A stretch of 64,000 nucleotides of DNA, taken from contig NZ_JAQOUE010000001.1 in assembly GCF_032191465.1 (NCBI RefSeq), forward strand, positions 248,001-312,000, given 5' to 3'. The notes below the pieces were generated by a model. It did no database searches. It saw only the letters and a program-made list of their open reading frames with translations, and was not told the DNA's origin. Numbering within the stretch: the first letter of the stretch is position 1; the number at the start of each line of letters is the position of its first letter. This DNA is from Candidatus Nitronereus thalassa (lineage in GTDB: Bacteria > Nitrospirota > Nitrospiria > Nitrospirales > UBA8639). Shown here piece by piece: positions 8,728 to 17,323 of this stretch. Position numbers and translations under genes: made by a program.

Positions 8728-9462
8728 ATGAAGGCCATGGTCCTAGCCGCCGGGTTGGGGACCCGGTTACGTCCTCTCACGAATTCCCTTCCAAAGCCGC
8801 TGCTCTCCTTGGGGCCCCATCCGCTGTTGGTCTGGAATCTGTTGCTTCTGCGCAAGCATGGCATCGCAGATGTCATCATGAATCTCCATTACCTTGGTGA
8901 ACAAATTCAACATGCTATTGGGGATGGGAGTCAATGGGGACTAAAGGTAACTTATTCCTTCGAGCCAGTGTTGTTGGGGACGGGAGGTGGGGTGAAACAG
9001 GCGGAACCCTTTTTTGAAGGCGAACCGTTCTTAGTGATTAATGGGGATACGATTTTTGATCTTAATTTGTCTGCGGTGATTGCTCATCATCGTGAGGCCG
9101 AGGCGATTGCGACCATGGTGCTCCGTGATGATCCCGATGTGGATCAATGGGGGGTGATTGAAACGGATGCTCAGGGACAGGTGTTGAGGATTAATGGGAA
9201 TGGGCGACCTGCGAGCCAGGATGGGGAGTACGTCGTTCGACGTATGTTTGCAGGAATCCATGTGGTTGATCCTTTTCTTTTACGCCATGTTCCCGAAGGT
9301 GTTCCTTACTCTATAATTGATGCCTATGTGTTGTGGCTGGAACGGGGAGCCTCAGTCTCCAGCTATCTTTTGACTGGCTATTGGTCGGATGTCGGCACTC
9401 CTCAACGTTATGCCCAGGTTCAACAAGATTTCGATTTCGGCCGTATTCGTCTCCCTGCATAA
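8728..9462 (+). CDS. murU: MurU-like N-acetylmuramate-1-phosphate uridylyltransferase
   Basis: This nucleotidyltransferase starts MKAMVLAAGLGTRLRPLT, the classical NTP-transferase glycine-rich loop. It has LPKPLLSLG (substrate Lys), LGTGGGVKQA and the metal aspartate in VINGDTIFDL. Its 244-residue size fits MurU (single domain, no left-handed beta-helix). MurU converts MurNAc-1-phosphate and UTP to UDP-MurNAc, bypassing de novo MurA and so giving intrinsic fosfomycin tolerance in organisms that have it. Placement directly after amgK makes this much more likely than a generic mannose-1-phosphate guanylyltransferase. No mupP is seen nearby. Confidence 0.88.
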   Translation: MKAMVLAAGLGTRLRPLTNSLPKPLLSLGPHPLLVWNLLLLRKHGIADVIMNLHYLGEQIQHAIGDGSQWGLKVTYSFEPVLLGTGGGVKQAEPFFEGEPFLVINGDTIFDLNLSAVIAHHREAEAIATMVLRDDPDVDQWGVIETDAQGQVLRINGNGRPASQDGEYVVRRMFAGIHVVDPFLLRHVPEGVPYSIIDAYVLWLERGASVSSYLLTGYWSDVGTPQRYAQVQQDFDFGRIRLPA

Positions 9463-9548
9463 GATATTTTTCTTGGTGTGTGGCCTATTGACGACTTGAG
9501 CAGGATTTGTGTCAAAATGGCCACAAACCCTTTGGTGTATGCGATCTT

Positions 9549-12332
9549 ATGAGCAACCCTCAACAATCTCGACGTTCCTCCCCTCAACGCGCTACTCATA
9601 CGAGGGAGCTCACCAAACGGCTTCGCCGCGTACAAGCACAACTTCAAAAGCTCGTTCATTCTCCTGAAGGGATTTCCCCCACTACTGCCCAAGACTTGTC
9701 TCAGGAACTGGATACCGTCGCCACTGCGTTGCAACGGGGAGGGATGATACCTCCAGCCTCAAAAAATCAAGACACGTCTTCATTTGGGGCTGTGGGTGGT
9801 TCGAAAGGACTTGTGAGGCCGCATATGCCTGACCCCTTTCTACAAATCGATAGTCATTTTGTGACTGATGCCAGCGGGATAATTCAACTTGCCGATCATT
9901 CCGCTACGCTATTGTTGGCCTTACCCTCGAACAAACTCACTGGTCAAAACCTTTTAGATCTACTGGCCCCCAACGACCGGTTTGTTCTTCTCCAGCACCT
10001 GCGGAAACTTGAGGATGGAGAACCAGGCTTGGAATGGGAAATGACTTTGGCTCCAGCCGGAGGTCATCCGTTTGATGCATTTCTTACCATCTCTGCCTTA
10101 CGCAATCCTGACGGCGTCCTATCTTCTGTCCATTGGTTGATTCGTAATATTTCAGCACAGAAACGGATGATGGGTAGCGACGAGTTAACTCAAGCATTGG
10201 GCGAGCATGTATTGGAAGGCGTGACCTTGCCAGAAATTCTCTCGCACTTATGCCAGCATTTTGTGCAAGTGTTTGCCTATCCCTTGGTCTGGGTTGCCTT
10301 AAAGGAACTGGATGGGGAGGTGACGTTGGCCGCCCAAGCGGGGAGTCATTCTTCGGTTATCGGGAATGTGGACTTTGAATTATCCGCTGCGGACGTAACT
10401 TGTGTGAAGGCCGTCATGGCTTCCCAGGTATCACACGGGTTCCAAGTAAGCGATTCGGAATGGCCTCACAAAGGGTTTGGCCAACGATACGGGTTAAAAG
10501 CTAGTTTGTTTGTGCCGCTTTGCGCACGGGGGCAGGTATTAGGTGTGTTGGCCGTGGGGGCTTCTCGTGAGGATGCGTTTGATGTGTCTACGGGACAATG
10601 GTTAGAAAAGTTGGCTAGTCAGGTCTCAGTGAGTCTCTTACTTGTAAAGGAATATGAACATTTGCGTGTGCGTGGGGCGGCCATTGCTTCGGCTGAACAT
10701 GCGGTTTTTATTACTGATCCCAAAGGGCGGATCGAATGGGTCAATGATGCCTATACCCGGTTGACGGGATATGGGGCGGCCGAGCTTATCGGGACGATTC
10801 CTCAAGTGTTGAAGTCGAGCAGGCTTCGTACGACTATGCGGAAAGCTCACCGGCATTCGACTCCTGGAAAACTCTGGCGTCATGAGTTAGTGGATGAACG
10901 AAAGGATGGTCGGTCCTTTATGGTGGAGCTTGTCTTTACTCCCTTGCGAAACGATCAAGGCAAGATCACGCACTTTGTGGCGATTCATCAAGATATTACT
11001 CTGCGTAAAGAAACGGAAGCGAAGTTTTTCCATTTAGCTCATCATGATCCTCTGACGGATTTGCCAAATCGCACGATGTTTTTCGATCGCCTTAAGCAGG
11101 CGTTGGGGCAGGCGAGACGTCATGATCGTGCTGTGGGCGTTATGTTTTTAGATCTCGACCGATTTAAATTCGTCAACGATGAATTTGGGCATGAGATGGG
11201 TGATGAGTTGCTTCGAACTGTCGCGGGCCGTCTCACTCAATGCGTGCGAGCGACGGACACAGTGGCCAGATTGAGTGGCGACGAGTTTACAATTCTTTTG
11301 CAGGATTTGGAACGTGATCAGGATGCTGGCCATGTGGCGCAGAAAATTTTAGAGACTCTGGCTCAGCCCCTTGAGGTTGGTGGGCAGGTGATTTTGGTGC
11401 ATGCGAGTATTGGGATTGCCCTGTTTCCCTTTGATGCGAAAGATCCCGATCTTCTGATTGCTCAGGCTGACCGAGGCATGTATCGCGCCAAGGAAAAAGG
11501 GGGGCATTGCTACCAATTTGTATCCGAAGAATTGAATTCACAAGCCTTCGAACGGTTAATGTTGGAAAAGAGTTTGCAGACGGCTTGGCAGCAAGAGGAA
11601 TTTACGTTGCATTTTCAACCAGAAGTGGATGTCCGCACCGGGAATCTTCTGGGAATGGAGGCGTTGCTTCGATGGCAGCACCCGGAATTGGGGTTGGTGT
11701 TTCCTCATCAATTTCTTTCTTTGGCCAAGGAATCCAGCTTTTTTTCATCGCTTCAGGAATGGGTGCTTCGAAAGGCTTGCGAGCAAAATCAACAGTGGAA
11801 AACTCTTGGCTTGCCTACCGGGCCAATTACAGTGAATCTCTCTGTGAGTCAAGATGATCCAGATGTTGTAATTGAAACGATTAAACGCGCGCTTCATCAG
11901 ACGGGTTATGATCCCAAGGGACTTGCGATTGAAATTTCCCAGACGACGGTCATGGGAGATCAGGAGGGAGTCTCACGCTTGGTGGAAAAAGCGGCAGATT
12001 TGGGTATTGCCTGTGTCCTTGATGATGTAGAAGATAGCGAATCTCTTTCTCGTCTTCTCAAGCGGGTTCCGTTTCGACGTTTGAAATTAGCCTCCTCTTT
12101 GGTCTTTGACTTGCCCAGTTCTTCCCATGCGGTTGATGGCGTTCAGCAATGCCTTGGGGTAGCAAGAGCCGCCCATTTAGACATCACGGCTAAGGGAGTG
12201 GAATCAGCCGGACAAGTCACCTTCTTGCGTGAGCATGGATGCCATCATCTTCAAGGGTATTTGTGTTCGCGTCCCTTGCCCGCCAACGAAATGACCACGT
12301 TGCTTCGTGGTTGGTGGGCTTCGGAATTTTAA
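9549..12332 (+). CDS. PAS-GAF-PAS-GGDEF-EAL protein with a degenerate EAL domain
   Basis: Order of parts in the 927-residue protein: a polar N-terminus, a PAS-like region (~100-200), GAF (~215-365), PAS/PAC (~370-490, ending FVAIHQDITLRKETEAK), GGDEF (~500-660) and EAL (~680-925). The cyclase signature is RLSGDEF, a tolerated variant of GGDEF, so it may make c-di-GMP. The EAL domain keeps MEALLRW, TVNLS and LDD. However, KID is KLA, DDFGTG is DDVEDS, and the catalytic first Glu of EGVE is Lys (TAKGVE), so phosphodiesterase activity is doubtful. No membrane segment is visible. ATG 9549 is preferred over an upstream GTG that would overlap a weak TTGACG promoter element (9488-9493). Confidence 0.88.
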   Translation: MSNPQQSRRSSPQRATHTRELTKRLRRVQAQLQKLVHSPEGISPTTAQDLSQELDTVATALQRGGMIPPASKNQDTSSFGAVGGSKGLVRPHMPDPFLQIDSHFVTDASGIIQLADHSATLLLALPSNKLTGQNLLDLLAPNDRFVLLQHLRKLEDGEPGLEWEMTLAPAGGHPFDAFLTISALRNPDGVLSSVHWLIRNISAQKRMMGSDELTQALGEHVLEGVTLPEILSHLCQHFVQVFAYPLVWVALKELDGEVTLAAQAGSHSSVIGNVDFELSAADVTCVKAVMASQVSHGFQVSDSEWPHKGFGQRYGLKASLFVPLCARGQVLGVLAVGASREDAFDVSTGQWLEKLASQVSVSLLLVKEYEHLRVRGAAIASAEHAVFITDPKGRIEWVNDAYTRLTGYGAAELIGTIPQVLKSSRLRTTMRKAHRHSTPGKLWRHELVDERKDGRSFMVELVFTPLRNDQGKITHFVAIHQDITLRKETEAKFFHLAHHDPLTDLPNRTMFFDRLKQALGQARRHDRAVGVMFLDLDRFKFVNDEFGHEMGDELLRTVAGRLTQCVRATDTVARLSGDEFTILLQDLERDQDAGHVAQKILETLAQPLEVGGQVILVHASIGIALFPFDAKDPDLLIAQADRGMYRAKEKGGHCYQFVSEELNSQAFERLMLEKSLQTAWQQEEFTLHFQPEVDVRTGNLLGMEALLRWQHPELGLVFPHQFLSLAKESSFFSSLQEWVLRKACEQNQQWKTLGLPTGPITVNLSVSQDDPDVVIETIKRALHQTGYDPKGLAIEISQTTVMGDQEGVSRLVEKAADLGIACVLDDVEDSESLSRLLKRVPFRRLKLASSLVFDLPSSSHAVDGVQQCLGVARAAHLDITAKGVESAGQVTFLREHGCHHLQGYLCSRPLPANEMTTLLRGWWASEF

Positions 12333-12660
12333 TTTTCCCCGGTATTGTCCCCCCGTTGGAAAAATGTCACGAGTGTTGGAAATTTGCCTCAACATTCTAT
12401 GGGTGTAGGAAAAACCATACTTTCTCCACCTCTTCACTCATCTTGTCTGGATAAATGTACTACCACCCATATTTTGTGGGCACCTTCCCTTTTCTTCATC
12501 AATATTCAAATAATCAAGTGTTAATCAAAAAAATTGGTTCTGAATTTGCATTACCCTTATGAAAGGGGCACATCAGACACTTGGTTCAATTGGGTGAGGG
12601 GCACTCAAAAGTCACCGGAATATAACTAACGTAGCTGTTAATAATGAGAGGTGTATGATT

Positions 12661-13473
12661 ATGAAGCAGATGTTGAAACGGATTGGTATCCTACTCCTAG
12701 GGATCAGCCTCCTGGGATTAACCTCTGGTTGTGGGAAAAAAATGGTGAGGGGCTCGGCTGGGAAAGATCACAGGCTTGCCCGTGCGTCCTTAAAAGATTC
12801 CCCGCACACGTTGGGTAGTTTGGCGGGGCTTGATCGAGATTATCAGATGAAGGATTTTGATCTTGAGTCTGAAAATGCCGGTGGCATGCATACATCTCTT
12901 TCCCATAGCGTTACGGGGAAGAATTCTTTTGCTGGGGACGATGGCTTGGAATTGTTTGAGGAGTCTGCGGATGGGGCGATCCTGACGACCCCGGCAACAG
13001 GTTCCACTGGGTTTTATGATGCACCTTATGCTTCCTCAGGTGGCCCCTTATCAGACGGAAGTATTGGCAATAATTTGCAAGGCGGGGCACGGGGAGAGGC
13101 GTCCCAAAAAGGCGTGACGTTTTCAAAAGGTCTTCGAGATATTTACTTTCAATTTGATAGTTGGCGGCTTACAGAAGATGCGCGTCGTACTCTTGAAGCC
13201 AATGCGCAATGGTTAAAGGCTCACCCTCACGAGCGAATTATGATTGAAGGGCATTGTGATGAGCGTGGTACGCAGGCTTACAATTATGTTCTTGGTGAAA
13301 AACGTGCCACGATGGTTCATCAATATTTAGGGTTTCTCGGCGTGGATCATCGCCAGTTGGTTGTCACCTCATTTGGCAAAGATAAACCAAAGTGTCATTC
13401 CTTTTCTGAAGCCTGTTTCCAAGAAAATCGCCGAGCCCATTTTGGATCGGATATGAATATGGCTAGGCATTAA
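12661..13473 (+). CDS. pal: Pal-like OmpA-family lipoprotein
   Basis: A signal peptide ending in the lipobox GLTSG-C gives an outer-membrane lipoprotein. After a ~120-residue low-complexity linker comes an OmpA/Pal peptidoglycan-binding domain (residues ~155-265): DIYFQFDSWRLTEDAR, then IMIEGHCDERGTQAYN with the key Asp, and a C-terminal ENRRAHF close to the family NRR. It should tether the outer membrane to peptidoglycan. The linker is longer than in typical Pal, and no tol genes are adjacent, so it may be a Pal paralogue. ATG 12661 is better spaced from GAGAGG than ATG 12655. Confidence 0.82.
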   Translation: MKQMLKRIGILLLGISLLGLTSGCGKKMVRGSAGKDHRLARASLKDSPHTLGSLAGLDRDYQMKDFDLESENAGGMHTSLSHSVTGKNSFAGDDGLELFEESADGAILTTPATGSTGFYDAPYASSGGPLSDGSIGNNLQGGARGEASQKGVTFSKGLRDIYFQFDSWRLTEDARRTLEANAQWLKAHPHERIMIEGHCDERGTQAYNYVLGEKRATMVHQYLGFLGVDHRQLVVTSFGKDKPKCHSFSEACFQENRRAHFGSDMNMARH

Positions 13474-14137
13474 CACGCACTTGTTCGATATAAGCTATGT
13501 TGTGAATTGTCAGTTTATAGCACATACTTAAAGAAGAATTATCCCATAAGGCATGAAGGGCGTAGCTCCCTTTTGGCACTCATCAGAGTTGTGGTGCTTT
13601 ATTTTCTTTTACCAGACAACACCATAGCATTGTTTCTATGAATAGGATACGATAAGCCAATATTAAATTCTTCATATTGTTCAACATGTTGGCCTGTTAC
13701 TATGTTTTGCCCAAGGCTTTCATTTGTTGAGTCCTATTACCGGCAGAGCCTACCAACTCGGAGTTTACCTAGTAAGACTTTTTGAGTTCTTCCTTCCTCT
13801 TGTTCTGAACCCTACGGGTTCATGTTCCTCTGGTCTTGTCTTTGGGCTTACCGTATTTATTCTTTTCATTCTTTCTGCCACTTGCCCCTTTTACACAGTT
13901 TTTTCTCGTTGATGATCCAAAGGTATTCGCTGAAATTTTTTTAAATATATAGAAGAAATAACTGAACTCTGGTTGCAAGTTTAAGCCGTAACGGAGAGAA
14001 GCATTCAAAAAGATCAAAGAAAGCAATTTTTAATATCGTTTAAGGCATAAATTTTATCTGCCGAAAATGTAGACACGCGTATGTTTATGCCTCGCTGTGG
14101 TAGGGCTTAGATTTCTTCCAAAGTAGGAGTGGCAAAT
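13474..14137. other. Intergenic region, about 660 bp
   Basis: No supported gene is present. A 62-codon hydrophobic frame at 13724-13912 has no ribosome binding site. A GGCAC...GTGC hairpin followed by TTTATTTTCTTTT at about 13575-13610 may terminate the pal transcript. The second half is AT-rich and probably carries the promoter for the next operon. Confidence 0.45.
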
Positions 14138-14338
14138 ATGACGATTGTAATTTTATTTCTCTGTGCTGCTGTGCTGATTTTTCCACTACAGGCTCATGCC
14201 TATGTCGGGCCAGGGTTAGGCTTGGGAGTGATAGGTGTGGTACTTGGCGTTTTGTTTTCAGTGCTTTTAGGCCTGCTTGGAATTTTTTGGTATCCGCTCA
14301 AACGAATGTTTTGGAAAAGCTCTACTAAAAGAGCCTAG
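14138..14338 (+). CDS. Small membrane protein with YVGPGLGLG motif
   Basis: TAGGAGT lies 7 nt before ATG 14138, which is better than the GTG three codons upstream. The 66-residue product has a signal-like first segment (VILFLCAAVLIFPLQAHA), the motif YVGPGLGLGVIG and a second hydrophobic segment, then a basic C-terminus. Similar small proteins are common near surface-polysaccharide genes. No function is known. It is the first gene of an apparent three-gene unit with the membrane protein (2-bp gap) and the sulfotransferase. Confidence 0.7.
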   Translation: MTIVILFLCAAVLIFPLQAHAYVGPGLGLGVIGVVLGVLFSVLLGLLGIFWYPLKRMFWKSSTKRA

Positions 14339-14340
14339 TC

Positions 14341-14745
14341 ATGCCAAAAATACAATCCATTTTTGCAGCAATTCCTATGGTGATAGGTGCTGTCATCGTG
14401 ACGGAATTGTTTTTCTATGTCCAAGTTAATCATTACGTCCAGGCAGTGAAGGGTACAGCTTTAAAGGCGTTTGCCGTATTATCAACATCGAAAATCTCAG
14501 ATCATTGGAAAGAAAAAATTCTTCCCTATTATGCGGCAAAAATATTGGCTGCAACCATAAAAGTTTTTTATTGTCTTGGATTGTTGGTGGTATCATTTTG
14601 TGTCGTCTATGGTTTAATCGGCCTTGTAGTGTTTGAGAGCTTGCCGGAAGGGTTGGAAAATTTATATAGACTTGATATGCAAATTATCGTGATTGCCATT
14701 AGTATGATTTATGGATTATTCCGGATCAGATTGACTTATGGCTGA
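14341..14745 (+). CDS. Membrane protein of unknown function, 134 aa
   Basis: Three hydrophobic helices are visible: residues ~8-28, ~80-105 and ~115-130. The segment between the first two is amphipathic. No family is recognised. Its 3' end overlaps the sulfotransferase start by 8 nt, so the two are probably translationally coupled, and it may help anchor or assemble that enzyme. Confidence 0.65.
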   Translation: MPKIQSIFAAIPMVIGAVIVTELFFYVQVNHYVQAVKGTALKAFAVLSTSKISDHWKEKILPYYAAKILAATIKVFYCLGLLVVSFCVVYGLIGLVVFESLPEGLENLYRLDMQIIVIAISMIYGLFRIRLTYG

Positions 14746-15829
14746 ATATACTTTTGCGACAAAAACATTACATCATCTGGTTCTGGATAATCCCCTCATA
14801 AAGAAGGTTGGGTTTGATATAGATTGTGTATTTAGCAGGCTTCGATATACTCATGTTCAAGCTCCCCCTCCAGTATTTATTGCCGGCTTGGCACGCGCGG
14901 GAACGACGATTCTCCTTGAAGCCCTTTATTCAACCCGTCAATTTACAACATTGACGTATCGGGACATGCCTTTTGTAACGTCCCCACTCATCTGGAGAGC
15001 ATTGACCGCAAGCTATCGTCATTCAGCTGAAAAATTAGAAAGGGCACATGGCGATGGTTTGTATGTCAATTTTGATAGCCCTGAAGCATTTGAAGAAGTG
15101 TTCTGGATGACATTTACTGGACAGAAGTATGTACAAGAGAAGTGGATTGAACCGCAGTTTATCGATGAAGAAGTGGTAGAAAATTATCGAAGATTCGTGG
15201 CGAATATTATTGCGAAAAGTGAAGGAAGCCGCTCGACTAGGTATTTGGCAAAAAATAACAATAATGTCTTGCGGATTAACAGTCTGAAAGAAGCGTTTCC
15301 TGAGTCTATTATCATCGTGCCGTTTAGAAATCCCTTTGATCATTCACGGTCTCTTTTAGCTCAACATCAGCAATTTCGAAAAATCCATTCAGAAGATACC
15401 TTTTCTTTGCAATATATGAATTGGTTAGGGCATTTCGAATTTGGAGAAAATTTTAAACCCTTCAGGGTGAGTGATGAAGCTTTGCCTGGGCATAAGGATG
15501 AGCTCGACCAACTGAATTACTGGCTTCGATACTGGAAATGTGTTTATGAGTATTTGATTCAACACCATGCCTCGAATGTTGTTTTTTTTGACTATGATGA
15601 ATTTTGCCTGGATCCAAGTAACTGCTTTGATAGGTTAGGTCGGGTTTTGTCTTTAGATCCTATCCTGTTGAAACCGTTTTGTTCTCAGGTAAGGAATGAC
15701 ACAAGACGGGGTTCTTTGCCCGTAGGGATTCGAACCTTAGATGCTCAAACGGAAAAAGTGTACAAGACTTTAAAGGGTCTTTCCGTGCATGTGAATTCGA
15801 AATTTGAATACAGCTGTGCTGATCGTTGA
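14738..15829 (+). CDS. PAPS-dependent sulfotransferase family protein
   Basis: The N-terminal region has the 5'-phosphosulfate-binding loop FIAGLARAGTTILLEALY (residues ~45-62), typical of bacterial sulfotransferases. The 3'-phosphate site is in IIIVPFRNPFDHSRSLLAQH (residues ~190-210). No signal peptide or membrane helix appears, so it acts in the cytosol or at the inner face of the membrane. The acceptor is unknown; surface carbohydrate or lipid is likely given the neighbourhood. An APS kinase gene that would supply PAPS lies 720 bp downstream on the opposite strand. The family is sure, the substrate is not. Confidence 0.82.
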   Translation: MAEYTFATKTLHHLVLDNPLIKKVGFDIDCVFSRLRYTHVQAPPPVFIAGLARAGTTILLEALYSTRQFTTLTYRDMPFVTSPLIWRALTASYRHSAEKLERAHGDGLYVNFDSPEAFEEVFWMTFTGQKYVQEKWIEPQFIDEEVVENYRRFVANIIAKSEGSRSTRYLAKNNNNVLRINSLKEAFPESIIIVPFRNPFDHSRSLLAQHQQFRKIHSEDTFSLQYMNWLGHFEFGENFKPFRVSDEALPGHKDELDQLNYWLRYWKCVYEYLIQHHASNVVFFDYDEFCLDPSNCFDRLGRVLSLDPILLKPFCSQVRNDTRRGSLPVGIRTLDAQTEKVYKTLKGLSVHVNSKFEYSCADR

Positions 15830-16032
15830 AGTTCATGGCAACTGCTCAGCCTGAGAGTTTCCTTTCAAAAATAACATTCCTCATTTGTTCAATGGTAATA
15901 TTTTGTTTTAGAGTATAGTATTTCACTGTTAGTCTATGTGTTTATGAGATTGCCGGGTTTGATCATTTTAGTCTGGTGCGAAAATATGAGAACCGCATGG
16001 TAGTTCCTTCGTTTTCTTGTCGAAATTTGTTA

Positions 16033-16536
16033 ATGAGTGGAAAAAATGTCTCGAGGTTGGGGTTGTATTTGGTCTTTTGTGTTTTGTTTATCTTTTCTTT
16101 CGACTTGGCTTTTGGATCTGAAAAGAGACCAGCACCAAAAGAAACTTTGCTTGGTATTAAGGAACTTTTTGTACTGGTAAATATTGGATTGTCTAGAAGT
16201 GGACCCACCCAAACGAAACTGCAAGACCTTGTTGAACAAAAAGTCTCAAGTTTAGGTTTGGTCGTGCACTCAAAAGATGAGTATGAGGAAGAGAGTTTAA
16301 TTCCATCTCTCCACATAAATGTTGCTATCATAAAAGGAGAGAACAACTTCCATACTTTCTTTGTAACGATTAAACTTTACCAGATAGTGAGCCTCGAACA
16401 AGAAGGAAAAGTTAGTAATCCTTCTGCGGTCACTTGGGAAGTCGCTTCCATGGGTGTTGGCGGTATTGAGAGTATCCAAGAAAAAGTTGAGGATTTAAGT
16501 GAAGTTTTTTTGATGGACTATCGAGCAGTCAATTAG
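16033..16536 (+). CDS. Secreted hypothetical protein
   Basis: Starting at MSGKNVSRLG gives a clear signal peptide (LGLYLVFCVLFIFSFDLAFG). An upstream in-frame ATG at 15976 would bury it behind 19 polar residues. Neither start has a good ribosome binding site. The mature ~140 residues look like a small alpha/beta domain with no recognisable motif. It converges with cysC, the stop codons being 14 bp apart. Confidence 0.6.
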   Translation: MSGKNVSRLGLYLVFCVLFIFSFDLAFGSEKRPAPKETLLGIKELFVLVNIGLSRSGPTQTKLQDLVEQKVSSLGLVVHSKDEYEEESLIPSLHINVAIIKGENNFHTFFVTIKLYQIVSLEQEGKVSNPSAVTWEVASMGVGGIESIQEKVEDLSEVFLMDYRAVN

Positions 16537-16550
16537 CATGAAGGGTTTTA

Positions 16551-17174
16551 TTATATGGACCATTGGGTTTTGAGGTTAGGGTCCATAGCTTTACCAAGAT
16601 TACGAGACGATTCCTCTTCCTGGAAAAAGGTTTGGATCATGGCTGCTGGAATGTAATTGTGTGCTACAAGGTGTTCAAGGATTTTAGTGACATTGGATAT
16701 TGGTAGAATGTTGTCAGTTTGCACTGTAATGTCTGGGCTAATTGGAGGTTCGTACGGATCCGAAATCCCTGTAAAATTTTCGATTTCACCTCTGGATGCT
16801 TTTGCATAGAGCCCTTTGACGTCCCGTTTCATACAGACCTGGAGTGGACATTCCACATAGACTTCAAGAAAATTGCCAATTTCAGCTTTGGCGCGTTCGC
16901 GGGATTCTCGATAGGGGGAAATAGCCGCGACGATTGCAATTGCACCAACTCGAGTTAATAGTTTAGAAACAAAAGCAATTCGCCGAATGTTTTCATCTCT
17001 GTCCTCTTTTGTAAACCCAAGCCCCTTTGTCAAACGCTGTCGGACTTCATCTCCATCCAGGATCTCAACTGGCAATCCAGCTTCATCCAAGATTTCATGA
17101 AGCACTCGAGCCAACGTGCTTTTTCCCGCACTTGGTAGTCCAGTAAACCAAATGGTAAAGCCAGTGTTTTTCAT
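16551..17174 (-). CDS. cysC: Adenylylsulfate (APS) kinase
   Basis: The enzyme phosphorylates adenylyl sulfate to PAPS, the sulfate donor for sulfotransferases. The Walker A loop GLPSAGKST is at residues ~11-19. The APS-binding segment LDGDEVRQRL follows, then GLGFTKEDRDENIRRI and FLEVYVECPLQVCMKRDVKGLY, all characteristic of CysC. Length (207) is slightly above the usual ~200, with a polar C-terminal tail. No sulfurylase genes are present, and the neighbouring sulfotransferase suggests PAPS is used for sulfation rather than assimilation. GGGAG precedes the ATG. Confidence 0.92.
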   Translation of the reverse strand: MKNTGFTIWFTGLPSAGKSTLARVLHEILDEAGLPVEILDGDEVRQRLTKGLGFTKEDRDENIRRIAFVSKLLTRVGAIAIVAAISPYRESRERAKAEIGNFLEVYVECPLQVCMKRDVKGLYAKASRGEIENFTGISDPYEPPISPDITVQTDNILPISNVTKILEHLVAHNYIPAAMIQTFFQEEESSRNLGKAMDPNLKTQWSI

Positions 17175-17323
17175 CCTGGGACTCCCTCATTTTTCTTTCA
17201 TAATCTTTTGGTCAATGGTTGTCAATTTTCTTATTCTAAAAAAAAGATACTCCAACTAATAATTTAATCGGGGTAATATAGCCCTTGCTTGAATTAGTTT
17301 TGGCCATATATTTTTGGAGTTAT

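Noticed and set aside
13724-13912. 62-codon hydrophobic frame in the gap after pal
   Set aside because: No ribosome binding site, no family resemblance, AT-rich surroundings.
15718-15742. tRNA-like string GGGATTCGAACC
   Set aside because: It lies inside the sulfotransferase coding frame and no cloverleaf can be built around it.
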